From: Sphingobacterium sp.
GTDB lineage: Bacteria > Bacteroidota > Bacteroidia > Sphingobacteriales > Sphingobacteriaceae
DNA length: 64,000 bases
Assembly: GCA_031286695.1 (NCBI GenBank)
Contig: JAITTY010000009.1
Span: 248,001 to 312,000, forward strand
Direction: 5' to 3'
Shown: one piece after another, positions 18,738 to 27,053 of the stretch
Numbering within the stretch: the first letter of the stretch is position 1
How the letters are laid out: the number at the start of each line of letters is the position of its first letter
Notes under the pieces: generated by a model
What the model saw: the letters and a program-made list of their open reading frames with translations, nothing else
What the model was told of the DNA's origin: nothing
Database searches by the model: none
Made by a program: the position numbers and the translations under genes

Positions 18738-20174
18738 ATGCAAAAACTAAAAACCATTATAACCACCGCGCTAATCGCTTCAAGCACAACGCTAGCGTTT
18801 AGTCAAGCACATAACGTATCTAATGGCTATCAAAAACCGACAGATCCCTTAGTGATTGAAAATCTTGAACAATGGCAAGATATGAAGTTTGGCCTTTTCA
18901 TGCACTGGGGCACCTACAGCCAATGGGGAATCGTAGAAAGCTGGAGCATCTGCCCTGAAGATGAAGGCTGGACCCAGCGCAAACCCGAACATGGTAAAAC
19001 CTATTTTGAATACCTCAAGAACTACGAAAATCTGCAAACCACCTTTAATCCAACAGATTTTAATCCACAAAAATGGGCTGATGCTGCAAAAGCAGCCGGC
19101 ATGAAATATGTCGTCTTTACGACCAAACATCACGATGGATTTGCCATGTTCGATACCAAGGAGTCGGATTATAAAATCACCTCTTCCAAAACGCCATTTT
19201 CGACAAATCCAAAAGCAAATGTAACCAAAGAGATCTTCAACACATTCCGCAACGATGGATTTAAAATTGGTGCTTATTTCTCCAAACCGGACTGGCACTC
19301 TGATTACTACTGGTGGTCATACTTCCCTCCAAAAGATAGAAATGTAAATTATGATCCTAAAAAATACCCGGAACGCTGGCAAAAATTCAAAGATTTTACC
19401 TACAATCAAATTAACGAGCTGACTTCCGAATATGGCAAGGTTGATATCCTTTGGTTAGATGGTGGCCAAGTCCGTCCCTTAGAAACGGTTGACAAATCTG
19501 TTGACTGGCAACAGACGATCAAAATGGATCAAAATATTGACATGGACCGCATCGGTGGCATGGCAAGAAAAAATCAACCGGGTATTATCGTCGTTGACCG
19601 TACTGTTCCTGGGAACTGGGAAAATTATGTAACACCTGAGCAGGCGATTCCTGAACATCCTTTGGATATTCCGTGGGAAAGTTGTATTACCATGGGTAAT
19701 TCGTTCAGCTACGTTCCCAACGACCAATACAAACCGACCAAAAAAATCGTAGAAACATTGGTAAAGATCATTTCCCGTGGCGGAAACTATCTTTTGAATA
19801 TAGCGCCCGGTCCTACCGGAGATTACGATCAGGCTGCATACGATCGCTTGAATGAATTAGCCGCTTGGATGAAAATCAATCAAACCGCCGTTTTTGCAAC
19901 CCGTACGATTGCGCCTTATCACCAAGGTGACTATTACTACACCAGAAGCAAAGACAGTAAAGTGGTCAATGTTTTCCATCTTTCTGAAGGAGATGCTTAC
20001 CAGCAGCCCAATGAATACGTCTTTCAGGTACCTGATAATTTCAGCGTCAAAAAGATCGCTATCCTAGGTCATAAAGGCAAATTGGACTGGTCTCAACGCG
20101 GTAATCAAATTACCTTGAGAAGTCCTGGTACAAGATTTAATTATGCCACAGCAATTCAATTGCAAGGTAAATAA
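18738..20174 (+). CDS. Alpha-L-fucosidase (GH29), exported
   Basis: It would hydrolyse terminal alpha-linked L-fucose from glycans in the periplasm or at the surface. The start at 18738 (478 residues) gives a clean signal peptide (MQKLKTIITTALIASSTTLA, cut near AFSQ). An upstream GTG at 18702 lies inside the terminator stem and is rejected. GH29 marks are KFGLFMHWGTYSQWG near residue 50, HHDGF at 131-135 and the nucleophile region ILWLDGG with Asp241. The acid/base residue is variable in this family and was not assigned. The length is normal. It is the first enzyme of unit 3, sitting behind a terminator hairpin. Confidence 0.93.
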   Translation: MQKLKTIITTALIASSTTLAFSQAHNVSNGYQKPTDPLVIENLEQWQDMKFGLFMHWGTYSQWGIVESWSICPEDEGWTQRKPEHGKTYFEYLKNYENLQTTFNPTDFNPQKWADAAKAAGMKYVVFTTKHHDGFAMFDTKESDYKITSSKTPFSTNPKANVTKEIFNTFRNDGFKIGAYFSKPDWHSDYYWWSYFPPKDRNVNYDPKKYPERWQKFKDFTYNQINELTSEYGKVDILWLDGGQVRPLETVDKSVDWQQTIKMDQNIDMDRIGGMARKNQPGIIVVDRTVPGNWENYVTPEQAIPEHPLDIPWESCITMGNSFSYVPNDQYKPTKKIVETLVKIISRGGNYLLNIAPGPTGDYDQAAYDRLNELAAWMKINQTAVFATRTIAPYHQGDYYYTRSKDSKVVNVFHLSEGDAYQQPNEYVFQVPDNFSVKKIAILGHKGKLDWSQRGNQITLRSPGTRFNYATAIQLQGK

Positions 20175-20178
20175 GACA

Positions 20179-20209
20179 AATTGCCGTTGGATTATATCCA
20201 ACGGCAATT
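20179..20209 (+). terminator. Strong hairpin after the fucosidase gene
   Basis: Perfect 14-bp stem AATTGCCGTTGGAT / ATCCAACGGCAATT with a TAT loop, 5 nt after the fucosidase stop. No T run follows, so it may act as a processing or mRNA-stabilising structure and not as a full terminator. The remaining 126 nt before the next gene show nothing recognisable. Confidence 0.6.
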
Positions 20210-20335
20210 GACGATTCAAACAACCATAGACACTGCTAATGAAGGTGTCAGTCTGCCAACACCCGAACCGCAACGCTTCTTTCCTAAAAAATAAGAATAA
20301 ACTCACCATCTGGTTTTTAAAACCCTTGAATTCCA

Positions 20336-21370
20336 ATGAAAAAAATCAACCTACTTTCCTTAATTATAATCCTGTTCTTATCTTCATGTGCAACGTATAA
20401 ACCTCAGATCCTGGTGTCGGAACAAATCTTTAAAACAGGTCAGGTTCCATTCCAACAATGCCATGCTTCCACCATACAAGTCATCGGAAAAGACAGCTTA
20501 TTGGCAGCCTGGTTTGGTGGCACGCATGAATCTAACCCCGACGTCGTCATCTGGAGTTCCCTATACAGCAATGGACAATGGCAGGCCCCTGTACAGATTG
20601 CAGACGGCATACTTGGTGACACGCGTTTTCCGACCTGGAATCCTGTCTTCTATCAATATCCGCACAGTGACACCCTCTTTTTATATTATAAAGTAGGTCC
20701 TAACCCAAGAGAGTGGAAAGGCTACGTCAAACATTCCCTAGATAAAGGAGCTAGTTGGTCTGCTGAACAACAATTACCTGAGGGTATATTGGGACCTATC
20801 AAGAATAAGCCACTCACCCTGAAAAACGGATTGCTGCTCTCCCCTTCCAGCACGGAATCCAAAGAAGAAATATGGAAAGCCCATCTGGAAATCAGCCGGG
20901 ATCACGGCCGTTCCTGGTCTATCAGCGCGATACGCCCCGACACGAGCATACAGGTCATTCAGCCAAGTGTAATCCAACATGCAGATGGACGCATTCAGGT
21001 ACTCTGCCGAAGTAAAGAAAATAAGGTGATGGCCGCTTTTTCGACAGATCAAGGCCTTACCTGGGGTTCCTGGCAAGCGACAAACCTGCTCAATCCCAAT
21101 TCGGCCACCGACGCCATCCGCTTAAACAATGGTTTATTTATGATCGTCTTCAATCCAGCCATAGCAGGCAACGACTGGTGGGAAGGACGGACAAAACTTC
21201 ACGTCGCCATATCGAAGGATGGCTTACAATGGAAAGACGTCCTAACCTTGGAAGATGGGGTAAAGAACGATGAGTATTCGTATCCGACAATCATTCAGGA
21301 TCCGAAGGGCTTCATCCATATCACCTATACCTGGAACAGAAAAAGTATCAAACATATTGTGCTCAAATAA
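20336..21370 (+). CDS. BNR/Asp-box six-bladed propeller lipoprotein, sialidase-like
   Basis: The product has 344 residues with a lipobox at LSSC (Cys18). It contains four Asp-box-type repeats: SLDKGASW, SRDHGRSW, STDQGLTW and the shorter SKDGLQW. It also has the family stretch GILGPIKNKPL. This matches the BNR_2 sialidase-related proteins common in polysaccharide loci. The canonical sialidase RIP/FRIP arginine motif is not visible near the N-terminus, so exo-sialidase activity is doubtful and another glycan reaction or binding role is possible. It lies downstream of the fucosidase and probably belongs to unit 3. Confidence 0.75.
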   Translation: MKKINLLSLIIILFLSSCATYKPQILVSEQIFKTGQVPFQQCHASTIQVIGKDSLLAAWFGGTHESNPDVVIWSSLYSNGQWQAPVQIADGILGDTRFPTWNPVFYQYPHSDTLFLYYKVGPNPREWKGYVKHSLDKGASWSAEQQLPEGILGPIKNKPLTLKNGLLLSPSSTESKEEIWKAHLEISRDHGRSWSISAIRPDTSIQVIQPSVIQHADGRIQVLCRSKENKVMAAFSTDQGLTWGSWQATNLLNPNSATDAIRLNNGLFMIVFNPAIAGNDWWEGRTKLHVAISKDGLQWKDVLTLEDGVKNDEYSYPTIIQDPKGFIHITYTWNRKSIKHIVLK

Positions 21371-21402
21371 AAAAAATAGGGCTGTCCAAAATTGGGCAAC
21401 CC
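21371..21402 (-). terminator. Terminator of the GH3 gene (possibly bidirectional)
   Basis: Imperfect 12-bp stem (ATAGGGCTGTCC / GGGCAACCCTAT, two imperfect pairs) between the converging BNR and GH3 genes. The A run to its left is a U run for the minus-strand transcript, so it mainly ends the GH3 message. Confidence 0.75.
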
Positions 21403-21426
21403 TATGCTATAGTTTGTGGTTTAGGA

Positions 21427-23790
21427 TTAATAATCTCTCGTTAATTCCATTTCGCCTTTAAGTCGGATATCATCGGAAGATGCTCCTACCAAAAATTTAA
21501 ACTTTCCTTTCTCAGTCTTCCATGCGTTACCTGCATTCCAAAGTTTGAGGTCTTCTTTGCTCAATTGAAAAGAATAGCTCGCTGTCTTCCCTGCTGCAAT
21601 GCTTTTACGTTCAAATCGCTTCAGCTGCATGACTGGCGTTACAACCGAACTTACCTCATCAACAACATATAATTGCGCCACCTCATCACCAGCCAATTTA
21701 CCCTTGTTAGCGACATCGAATGACACTGTACAAAGGAAATCATCGCCGCTCTCTTTCAGGTTGACCTGTAAATTACTGTAATCAAAACTACTGTAGCTCA
21801 GTCCGTATCCAAAAGCATACAATGGTTTGGCCGACATTTCCACATAATCGTGGTGTTTGGGTTTTGTATGATTGTAATGTACTGGAAGCTGGCCGACCGA
21901 ACGAGGTACCGAAATCGGTAATCTTCCAGCGGGATTGTAGTCACCAAACAAGACATCGGCAATAGCCAAGCCTCCCTCCTGTCCGGGGTACCAGGCATTC
22001 ACAATTGCCGGCACATTGTCAGCGGCCCAATTTAAGTTCAATGGCCTTCCCATAATCGTTACAAGTATAACTGGTTTTCCTGTCGCCTGTACCGCTTTCA
22101 GCAACTTGATCTGATCGCCCATCATATCAAGAGAAACACGATCAAATCCTTCTCCACTCTCCATATCACTTACCGTATTGGGATCAACATTAGCTGCTCC
22201 AGTTGCTTGATACGAGGTTTTAAAATCACGTGCACTCGAACCACCCAGGACTAAAACCACTGCATCGGCCTGCTTTGCAGCTGCGACAGCAGCAGCGATA
22301 TCGGAATTGCTGGTATCACGGATCGCACATCCTTTAACATAATCGATCTTGGTATTTTTATCGACTGCCGCCCGGATTCCCGTCAGCAAGGTCTGCACTT
22401 TACCTTCAGCCTGTGGAGCAGTATAGTCTCCCAGCTGATTATAGGTATTGTCGGCATTCGGCCCAATGACTGCAATTCGTTTGAGCGATTTACTTAACGG
22501 TAGTATATGCTGATCGTTTTTAAGCAAAACAATGGACTCTCTGGCAACCTGCCTTGCTACCATTTTATTTTGTACGGTGGCAACTTTTTGAGCGACCAAT
22601 TTCTCATCCACATAAGGACGATCGAAAAGCCCAAGATTGAACTTCATACGCAATACACGGGCTACTGCTGTATCAAGAACGGCGGGTTCAACAAGCCCTT
22701 GCTGCACAGCCTTGAGCAGATTAGGACCAAAGCCCGTTCCGCTTAAGTCTACATCCAGTCCAGCATGTATACTCTGTGAAGCCGCTTCTTCAGCGGTAGC
22801 AGCAGTGGCATGTCCCCCATTAAGCCCCGATATGCTCAATAGATCGGACACAACAAAACCACTAAATCCCCAGTCTTTGCGTAAGATGTCTTTTAGCAGC
22901 CATGGATTGGCAGAACAAGGAATACCATCAATACTATTATATGCCGTCATCACCGACCCAGCTCCCGATTTTACAGCACGCTCAAAAGGCGGCAGAAAAT
23001 ACTGTCTCAGGCTTCGTTCTCCAAACGATACGGACTCACCATTGTGACCGCCATCCGGTGCCGCATAGGCTACAAAATGCTTTAAAGTTCCTATTATTTT
23101 ATCGCGCTCACCTAGCTTCTCACCCTGAAAACCACGGATCATTGCACTTCCCATTTGTCCAATAAGATAGGGATCCTCTCCATAGGTCTCTTCTGTCCTG
23201 GACCAACGCGGATCTCGTGCTAAGTCCAATACAGGACCATAGCCATTTTTACCACCCACGGCATAAGTCTCCATAGCGATTGTTGATGCCATATCCTGAA
23301 TCAACCGTGGGTTCCATGTACTCGCCTGTCCGATCGCCGTAGGGAACACTGTTGCACCAATAGCCATATGTCCATGTGGCGCCTCCTCAGACAATAACAA
23401 TGGAATGCCCAGTCGTGTACTATCCACCATATAACGTTGGATCGCATTTGTAGCGCGCGCAGCTTCTACAGGGTTCAGACCATTCAGCAGTGTTTTCTGT
23501 GTCCAGGGATCGGCACGTAAGGTAGCCCACAATAATCCGATATGTTGTTCTTTTACTGCTTTTCGTAATTTATCACTGATTGTCACCTGCTTTCCGTTCT
23601 TGGAATACATATCCCATCCCAGCAGTTTACTCAATTGTCCGACTTTTTCCTCGACAGTCATTCTTCCCAATAGATCGTTTACGCGTTTTTCAGTAGGCAA
23701 AGTACTATTTTTATAAGGGAATTGCTGGGCTTGGAGCTGTGGACAGAGCAATGAGGTCATTGCCGTCAAAAGTAATATACGGACTTTCAT
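21427..23790 (-). CDS. Beta-glucosidase-type glycoside hydrolase family 3 (BglX-like), exported
   Basis: The product has 787 residues with a signal peptide ending near LQAQQ. The GH3 N-terminal barrel has KHFVAYAAPDGG and GFVVSDLLSI with the predicted nucleophile Asp316. The C-terminal sandwich (about 420-640) and a fibronectin III-like domain (about 690-775) follow. This is the usual architecture and length of periplasmic BglX-like enzymes, which remove terminal beta-linked glucose or related sugars. The gene stands alone, convergent with unit 3, and has a LacI-type operator-like palindrome 69 nt upstream. The sugar specificity cannot be fixed from the sequence. Confidence 0.93.
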   Translation of the reverse strand: MKVRILLLTAMTSLLCPQLQAQQFPYKNSTLPTEKRVNDLLGRMTVEEKVGQLSKLLGWDMYSKNGKQVTISDKLRKAVKEQHIGLLWATLRADPWTQKTLLNGLNPVEAARATNAIQRYMVDSTRLGIPLLLSEEAPHGHMAIGATVFPTAIGQASTWNPRLIQDMASTIAMETYAVGGKNGYGPVLDLARDPRWSRTEETYGEDPYLIGQMGSAMIRGFQGEKLGERDKIIGTLKHFVAYAAPDGGHNGESVSFGERSLRQYFLPPFERAVKSGAGSVMTAYNSIDGIPCSANPWLLKDILRKDWGFSGFVVSDLLSISGLNGGHATAATAEEAASQSIHAGLDVDLSGTGFGPNLLKAVQQGLVEPAVLDTAVARVLRMKFNLGLFDRPYVDEKLVAQKVATVQNKMVARQVARESIVLLKNDQHILPLSKSLKRIAVIGPNADNTYNQLGDYTAPQAEGKVQTLLTGIRAAVDKNTKIDYVKGCAIRDTSNSDIAAAVAAAKQADAVVLVLGGSSARDFKTSYQATGAANVDPNTVSDMESGEGFDRVSLDMMGDQIKLLKAVQATGKPVILVTIMGRPLNLNWAADNVPAIVNAWYPGQEGGLAIADVLFGDYNPAGRLPISVPRSVGQLPVHYNHTKPKHHDYVEMSAKPLYAFGYGLSYSSFDYSNLQVNLKESGDDFLCTVSFDVANKGKLAGDEVAQLYVVDEVSSVVTPVMQLKRFERKSIAAGKTASYSFQLSKEDLKLWNAGNAWKTEKGKFKFLVGASSDDIRLKGEMELTRDY

Positions 23791-24146
23791 ATTAGATTAT
23801 TGTTTTTCTATTTTCTATTCTTTGCCATGATCTGAATATATCACATCACCCAGTTTATGCAACCGGTTTCAAAAACACTAAATTAACGATTTAGCAGAAA
23901 TAATCAAGTTAAATTTTGATTCCTTGTTCTTTTAATAATCGATATAGCGGCATCATCGATGTAAACAGCATTAACGTAAAACAGCACAATCAACGGTCTA
24001 TTTTAAATTACCTGCTGAAATGAAGGAAAACAAATCGCAAAATACACGAAATTCCTTCTCGTACATTGCGAGATCAGCACTACATAAAGGAGCAGTAGAA
24101 ATTGATCCAGTGAGTAGAATGAGATTTTATTCATGCATATCTGAAC
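23791..24146. other. Intergenic region upstream of GH3
   Basis: 356 nt without a supportable gene. It holds the palindromic site at 23859-23870. No convincing TAnnTTTG box, RNA or repeat was found in the rest. Confidence 0.6.
23859..23870 (-). promoter_or_regulatory. LacI-type operator-like palindrome before GH3
   Basis: GCAACCGGTTTC departs at one position from the perfect palindrome GAAACCGGTTTC. The central CG flanked by AAC/GTT is typical of LacI/GalR-family operators. It lies 69 nt upstream of the GH3 ATG. No LacI gene is in the window, so the regulator would be encoded elsewhere. Confidence 0.4.
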
Positions 24147-24179
24147 AAAAAAAGAAAGACGGCAAGCCGTCTTTCTTTT
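24147..24179 (-). terminator. Terminator of the small lipoprotein gene
   Basis: Perfect stem of about 13-14 bp (AAAAGAAAGACGGC / GCCGTCTTTCTTTT). For the minus strand it is followed by seven T. It lies 24 nt beyond the stop of the gene at 24203. Confidence 0.88.
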
Positions 24180-24202
24180 GAATGTTAAAGGAAATATACT
24201 AC

Positions 24203-24694
24203 TTATTTTGTTGCCGCTCGCTTACCTTGAAAATAGTATTCAATTGGAGCTGCGTATGCTGCAGGATTATTATTGCGTGAAATTAATATGAGCTGATCAC
24301 CATCAAGCTGTACCTCATAACTTTGGTAAGGGCTACTGTCGGCAAACTTGATACTTTTCTTCTCTTTATCATAGATAAATGCGCGATGCTGTTGTTCAGC
24401 AAAAATCAAACTTTCAAATGTTAGCTTATCATCCCCACATAGTTCTTTACCACGATTGACAGTGAACTTATTAGCTGATTCAGAAAATGTGAACGTATAC
24501 ACATTATTCTTTTCACAATCTTTCGGTTTGTGCTTCAATTGCTCATTTGTCGTCCCTTTTGCAGACACGATAGGACTCCATTCAAAACTTTCCAGCTGTT
24601 TTTGGACATCCATAGGTACAGTCACTTCATTTTCCTTACTACAGCCCGCCAGTAAAAAGAGAATAGCAAAACTGCCCGTAAATAATTTATTCAT
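24203..24694 (-). CDS. Small lipoprotein of unknown function
   Basis: The product has 163 residues with a clear lipobox LLAGC (Cys18), so it is a lipid-anchored envelope protein. The mature part is polar and beta-rich, with a late YEVQLDGDQLILISRNN strand pattern like lipocalin-type domains. No named family is recognised. It is the last gene of the minus-strand block that starts with the sigma factor. 93 nt separate it from the glycerophosphodiesterase, so it may be co-transcribed. Confidence 0.75.
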   Translation of the reverse strand: MNKLFTGSFAILFLLAGCSKENEVTVPMDVQKQLESFEWSPIVSAKGTTNEQLKHKPKDCEKNNVYTFTFSESANKFTVNRGKELCGDDKLTFESLIFAEQQHRAFIYDKEKKSIKFADSSPYQSYEVQLDGDQLILISRNNNPAAYAAPIEYYFQGKRAATK

Positions 24695-24787
24695 TGCGGT
24701 TTCTATTAGTTATAGCTGTATGACGATCGTTCTAACAATATCGCTACAATAAAATCAAGCATTTTTAACTAAACAGATAAAAATAGA

Positions 24788-25636
24788 CTATGAGCCGGAA
24801 AGCACTTCGCGCCACAAACTAGGATGATCTGTTTGAATAAGACGCACAAAAGGATATTTCTCCAAAAAAGATCGATAAACCTCCTTTCCCTCCTGTTCTG
24901 CTTTGTCGTCATATTCCCCCAAACTATTCATCCAAAAATAAATGCCTTGTTGGCGCAATGCGTTAAGTTTTTCAGTATCAATAAAAGACTCATCAAGATG
25001 CACGATCGTCGTTAATTTCATCTTTAGTATGGCCTCTAGATCCTTCACACTACGTGCCCTCGGGAAAAGCGTTATCGTTGGATTAAGTTTGTAAATCTTG
25101 GGCATGTCTTTGTAATCGTAAAGAAAAAATAGCACCTGATCTTCCATCCCTTCCTGTTCAACAAGCGCATAGGTTTTCTTAATAAACTCTTTGCGATCTT
25201 CCTTGAAGTCGAGATCAACAATAATTTTTCCCTTTGCTACACGCAAAGCTTCCGATAAAGTTGGTATAACATGATCCGAGGCTTCACTATTTGCCTTTTT
25301 GCGTAAATGGAGCTGTTGAAGCTCAGCATACGTTAGTTTAGCAACCTCTCCCTGTCCATTTGTAGTACGGTTCACCGTTTTATCATGCATCAGCACAAGT
25401 ACACCATCTTTGGTTGCCCTAACATCCACCTCTACCACAGAAGCCCCCAGCCGAATAGCCTCCTCGATAGCAGCAATAGAGTTTTCAGGCTGCTCCAGAT
25501 GGGCTCCGCGGTGAGCCGCGACATGTAAACTTTTTTCATCGAGCTTTTTTATCAGCGCTATCGACTGGCCATATAAATGGGTTGTAGAACTTACTATCAT
25601 ACTCAACAAGATAGTAGAAAATAAAATCTTTTTCAT
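24788..25636 (-). CDS. Glycerophosphodiester phosphodiesterase family protein, exported
   Basis: The product has 282 residues with a signal peptide ending near LYGQS. It carries the GDPD barrel signature HRG (42-44), then ENSIAAIEEA, the metal ligands EVD (Glu69, Asp71) and MHD (His84, Asp85). This enzyme class splits glycerophosphodiesters into glycerol 3-phosphate and an alcohol. In the periplasm it could act on phospholipid head-group diesters or teichoic-acid-like polymers. It lies downstream of a phosphatase and a SusC/SusD pair, which suggests a phosphoester nutrient locus. Confidence 0.92.
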   Translation of the reverse strand: MKKILFSTILLSMIVSSTTHLYGQSIALIKKLDEKSLHVAAHRGAHLEQPENSIAAIEEAIRLGASVVEVDVRATKDGVLVLMHDKTVNRTTNGQGEVAKLTYAELQQLHLRKKANSEASDHVIPTLSEALRVAKGKIIVDLDFKEDRKEFIKKTYALVEQEGMEDQVLFFLYDYKDMPKIYKLNPTITLFPRARSVKDLEAILKMKLTTIVHLDESFIDTEKLNALRQQGIYFWMNSLGEYDDKAEQEGKEVYRSFLEKYPFVRLIQTDHPSLWREVLSGS

Positions 25637-25794
25637 TGCTGTATCGCTATTTTTTTAAGCAAACTTTTTATTCAGTTATCAGGTAGAAGCTCACTGTTTG
25701 GCTTCAATTAATTTACAATCGCCTCATTGGTGCCAATCCGCGGCTTAGTGATGGAGTACTTCGCTTGTAATCGGAATACTCCATCAATTCATTT

Positions 25795-26988
25795 TTATTT
25801 TTTCGACAACTCGAATGAATCAAATAACTGACCATTCAGCTTGTAACTTGAAAAATAAAGTTTATTGGCCGTCAGCCTGATCACTTGATACAATTGTGTC
25901 TGTGAGGTCGCAACTTCCATCCAGCGCTCAGAATCTGATTCATACATCTTAGGTCCCGCTACAGACAGGAGATAAATAGGTCGTTTTTTACCCAGCCCGC
26001 CACGAGCATAGGTATGATCGTGCCCCTGAAGCACCAAATCGACACCATATTTCTCAAAAATCGATTTGAAACGTTCCCTTAAGATCGTGTTATCACGATT
26101 TTTTGCTGTTGAATAAACAGGATGGTGCAGCACAACAATATTCCATTTTTTGGTTGAGGACGCAAGCACCTTTTCCAGCCATTTTTCCTGCGTTGCTGCT
26201 GCTGCCGAGTCCAGCATAATCAATTGTGAATTTAGAGAGATCATGCGCAGGTCCTGATAATCCAAGTAATAAACAGCATCCTGCATACCCGCAGGTCCAT
26301 TCTTCGGCAAGTTGAACTGAACTTTCCAATGCGGATCCAATACAAGTTTGCCAAGTGAGTCTCGGCGGTACTCATGATTCCCCGGGGTCGGAACAGCTGG
26401 GATCATTTGATGAATAAACCCTGCAGCCTCATGCCATTCTGCCCACTCCTCGTCGGCATTCGAACGATTGATCAAATCCCCGGCATGAACAATAAAACGG
26501 GCATTTGCATCCTGCTGAAACGCACGACGAATGGCACGTGACCACCGTGAACGTAAGTCATTCTGTGCATCTCCCAAATAAATAAAGGAAAAAGCGCCCG
26601 AAAGCTCCGCTGTCCTGAATTGATTCCAAGGGCTCCAATTAGTACCGTCGCCAACGCGGTAAGCATAGGTCGTACCAGGTTTTAAATCACGGAAGGTTAT
26701 CTGTCCATAGGTATCCTGTTGCTGTTCTCTATCGAGCGAGATTGCTGCCCCCTGTACGGTTAATGCCTTTGCTTCAAGTTCAGGATTGCTTTGCTCTTCG
26801 GCAATCTGACCGATGATTTTGCCCTCCTTAGCATTTACGCGCCAAGACACAGACTGCGTATGGCTTGGATCATCGGACCAGGTCAGCGTAATCCGATCCG
26901 GTTGTTTATACACGGTAGTTGTCTGGCTTTTGCCTTCAAATAAAGTACAGCACAAGCCAATGACAAAAAGAAGATGTTTTATTTTCAT
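25795..26988 (-). CDS. Purple acid phosphatase-like metallophosphoesterase, exported
   Basis: The product has 397 residues. A signal peptide (ending near EGKSQ) is followed by a fibronectin-III-like N-terminal domain of the purple acid phosphatase type (about 30-130) and a calcineurin-like phosphoesterase domain. The metal-binding series is visible: YLGDAQ, HAGDL, GNHEYRR, VLHHPVYS and GHDHTYARGG. It would remove phosphate from esters in the periplasm. It lies 65 nt after the SusD gene at 27054 and is probably in the same transcript. It may act after or alongside the glycerophosphodiesterase. Confidence 0.93.
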   Translation of the reverse strand: MKIKHLLFVIGLCCTLFEGKSQTTTVYKQPDRITLTWSDDPSHTQSVSWRVNAKEGKIIGQIAEEQSNPELEAKALTVQGAAISLDREQQQDTYGQITFRDLKPGTTYAYRVGDGTNWSPWNQFRTAELSGAFSFIYLGDAQNDLRSRWSRAIRRAFQQDANARFIVHAGDLINRSNADEEWAEWHEAAGFIHQMIPAVPTPGNHEYRRDSLGKLVLDPHWKVQFNLPKNGPAGMQDAVYYLDYQDLRMISLNSQLIMLDSAAAATQEKWLEKVLASSTKKWNIVVLHHPVYSTAKNRDNTILRERFKSIFEKYGVDLVLQGHDHTYARGGLGKKRPIYLLSVAGPKMYESDSERWMEVATSQTQLYQVIRLTANKLYFSSYKLNGQLFDSFELSKK

Positions 26989-27053
26989 TGTAGTATTGAT
27001 TTTATAAGCGATTTTATTGCTCGTTTTAATGACTTCCTATTTAGGATCAGTAA

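Noticed and set aside
20774..21076. Open frame on the minus strand inside the BNR gene
   Set aside because: It is a shadow of a strongly supported gene, with no signal or family likeness.
22637..23047. 136-codon open frame opposite the GH3 gene
   Set aside because: It lies wholly within the conserved GH3 coding region, and its translation has no recognisable motif.
25749..25786. 10-bp inverted repeat with 18-nt loop downstream of the phosphatase gene as a terminator
   Set aside because: No T run follows on the minus strand and the loop is long. It may be a weak structure only.
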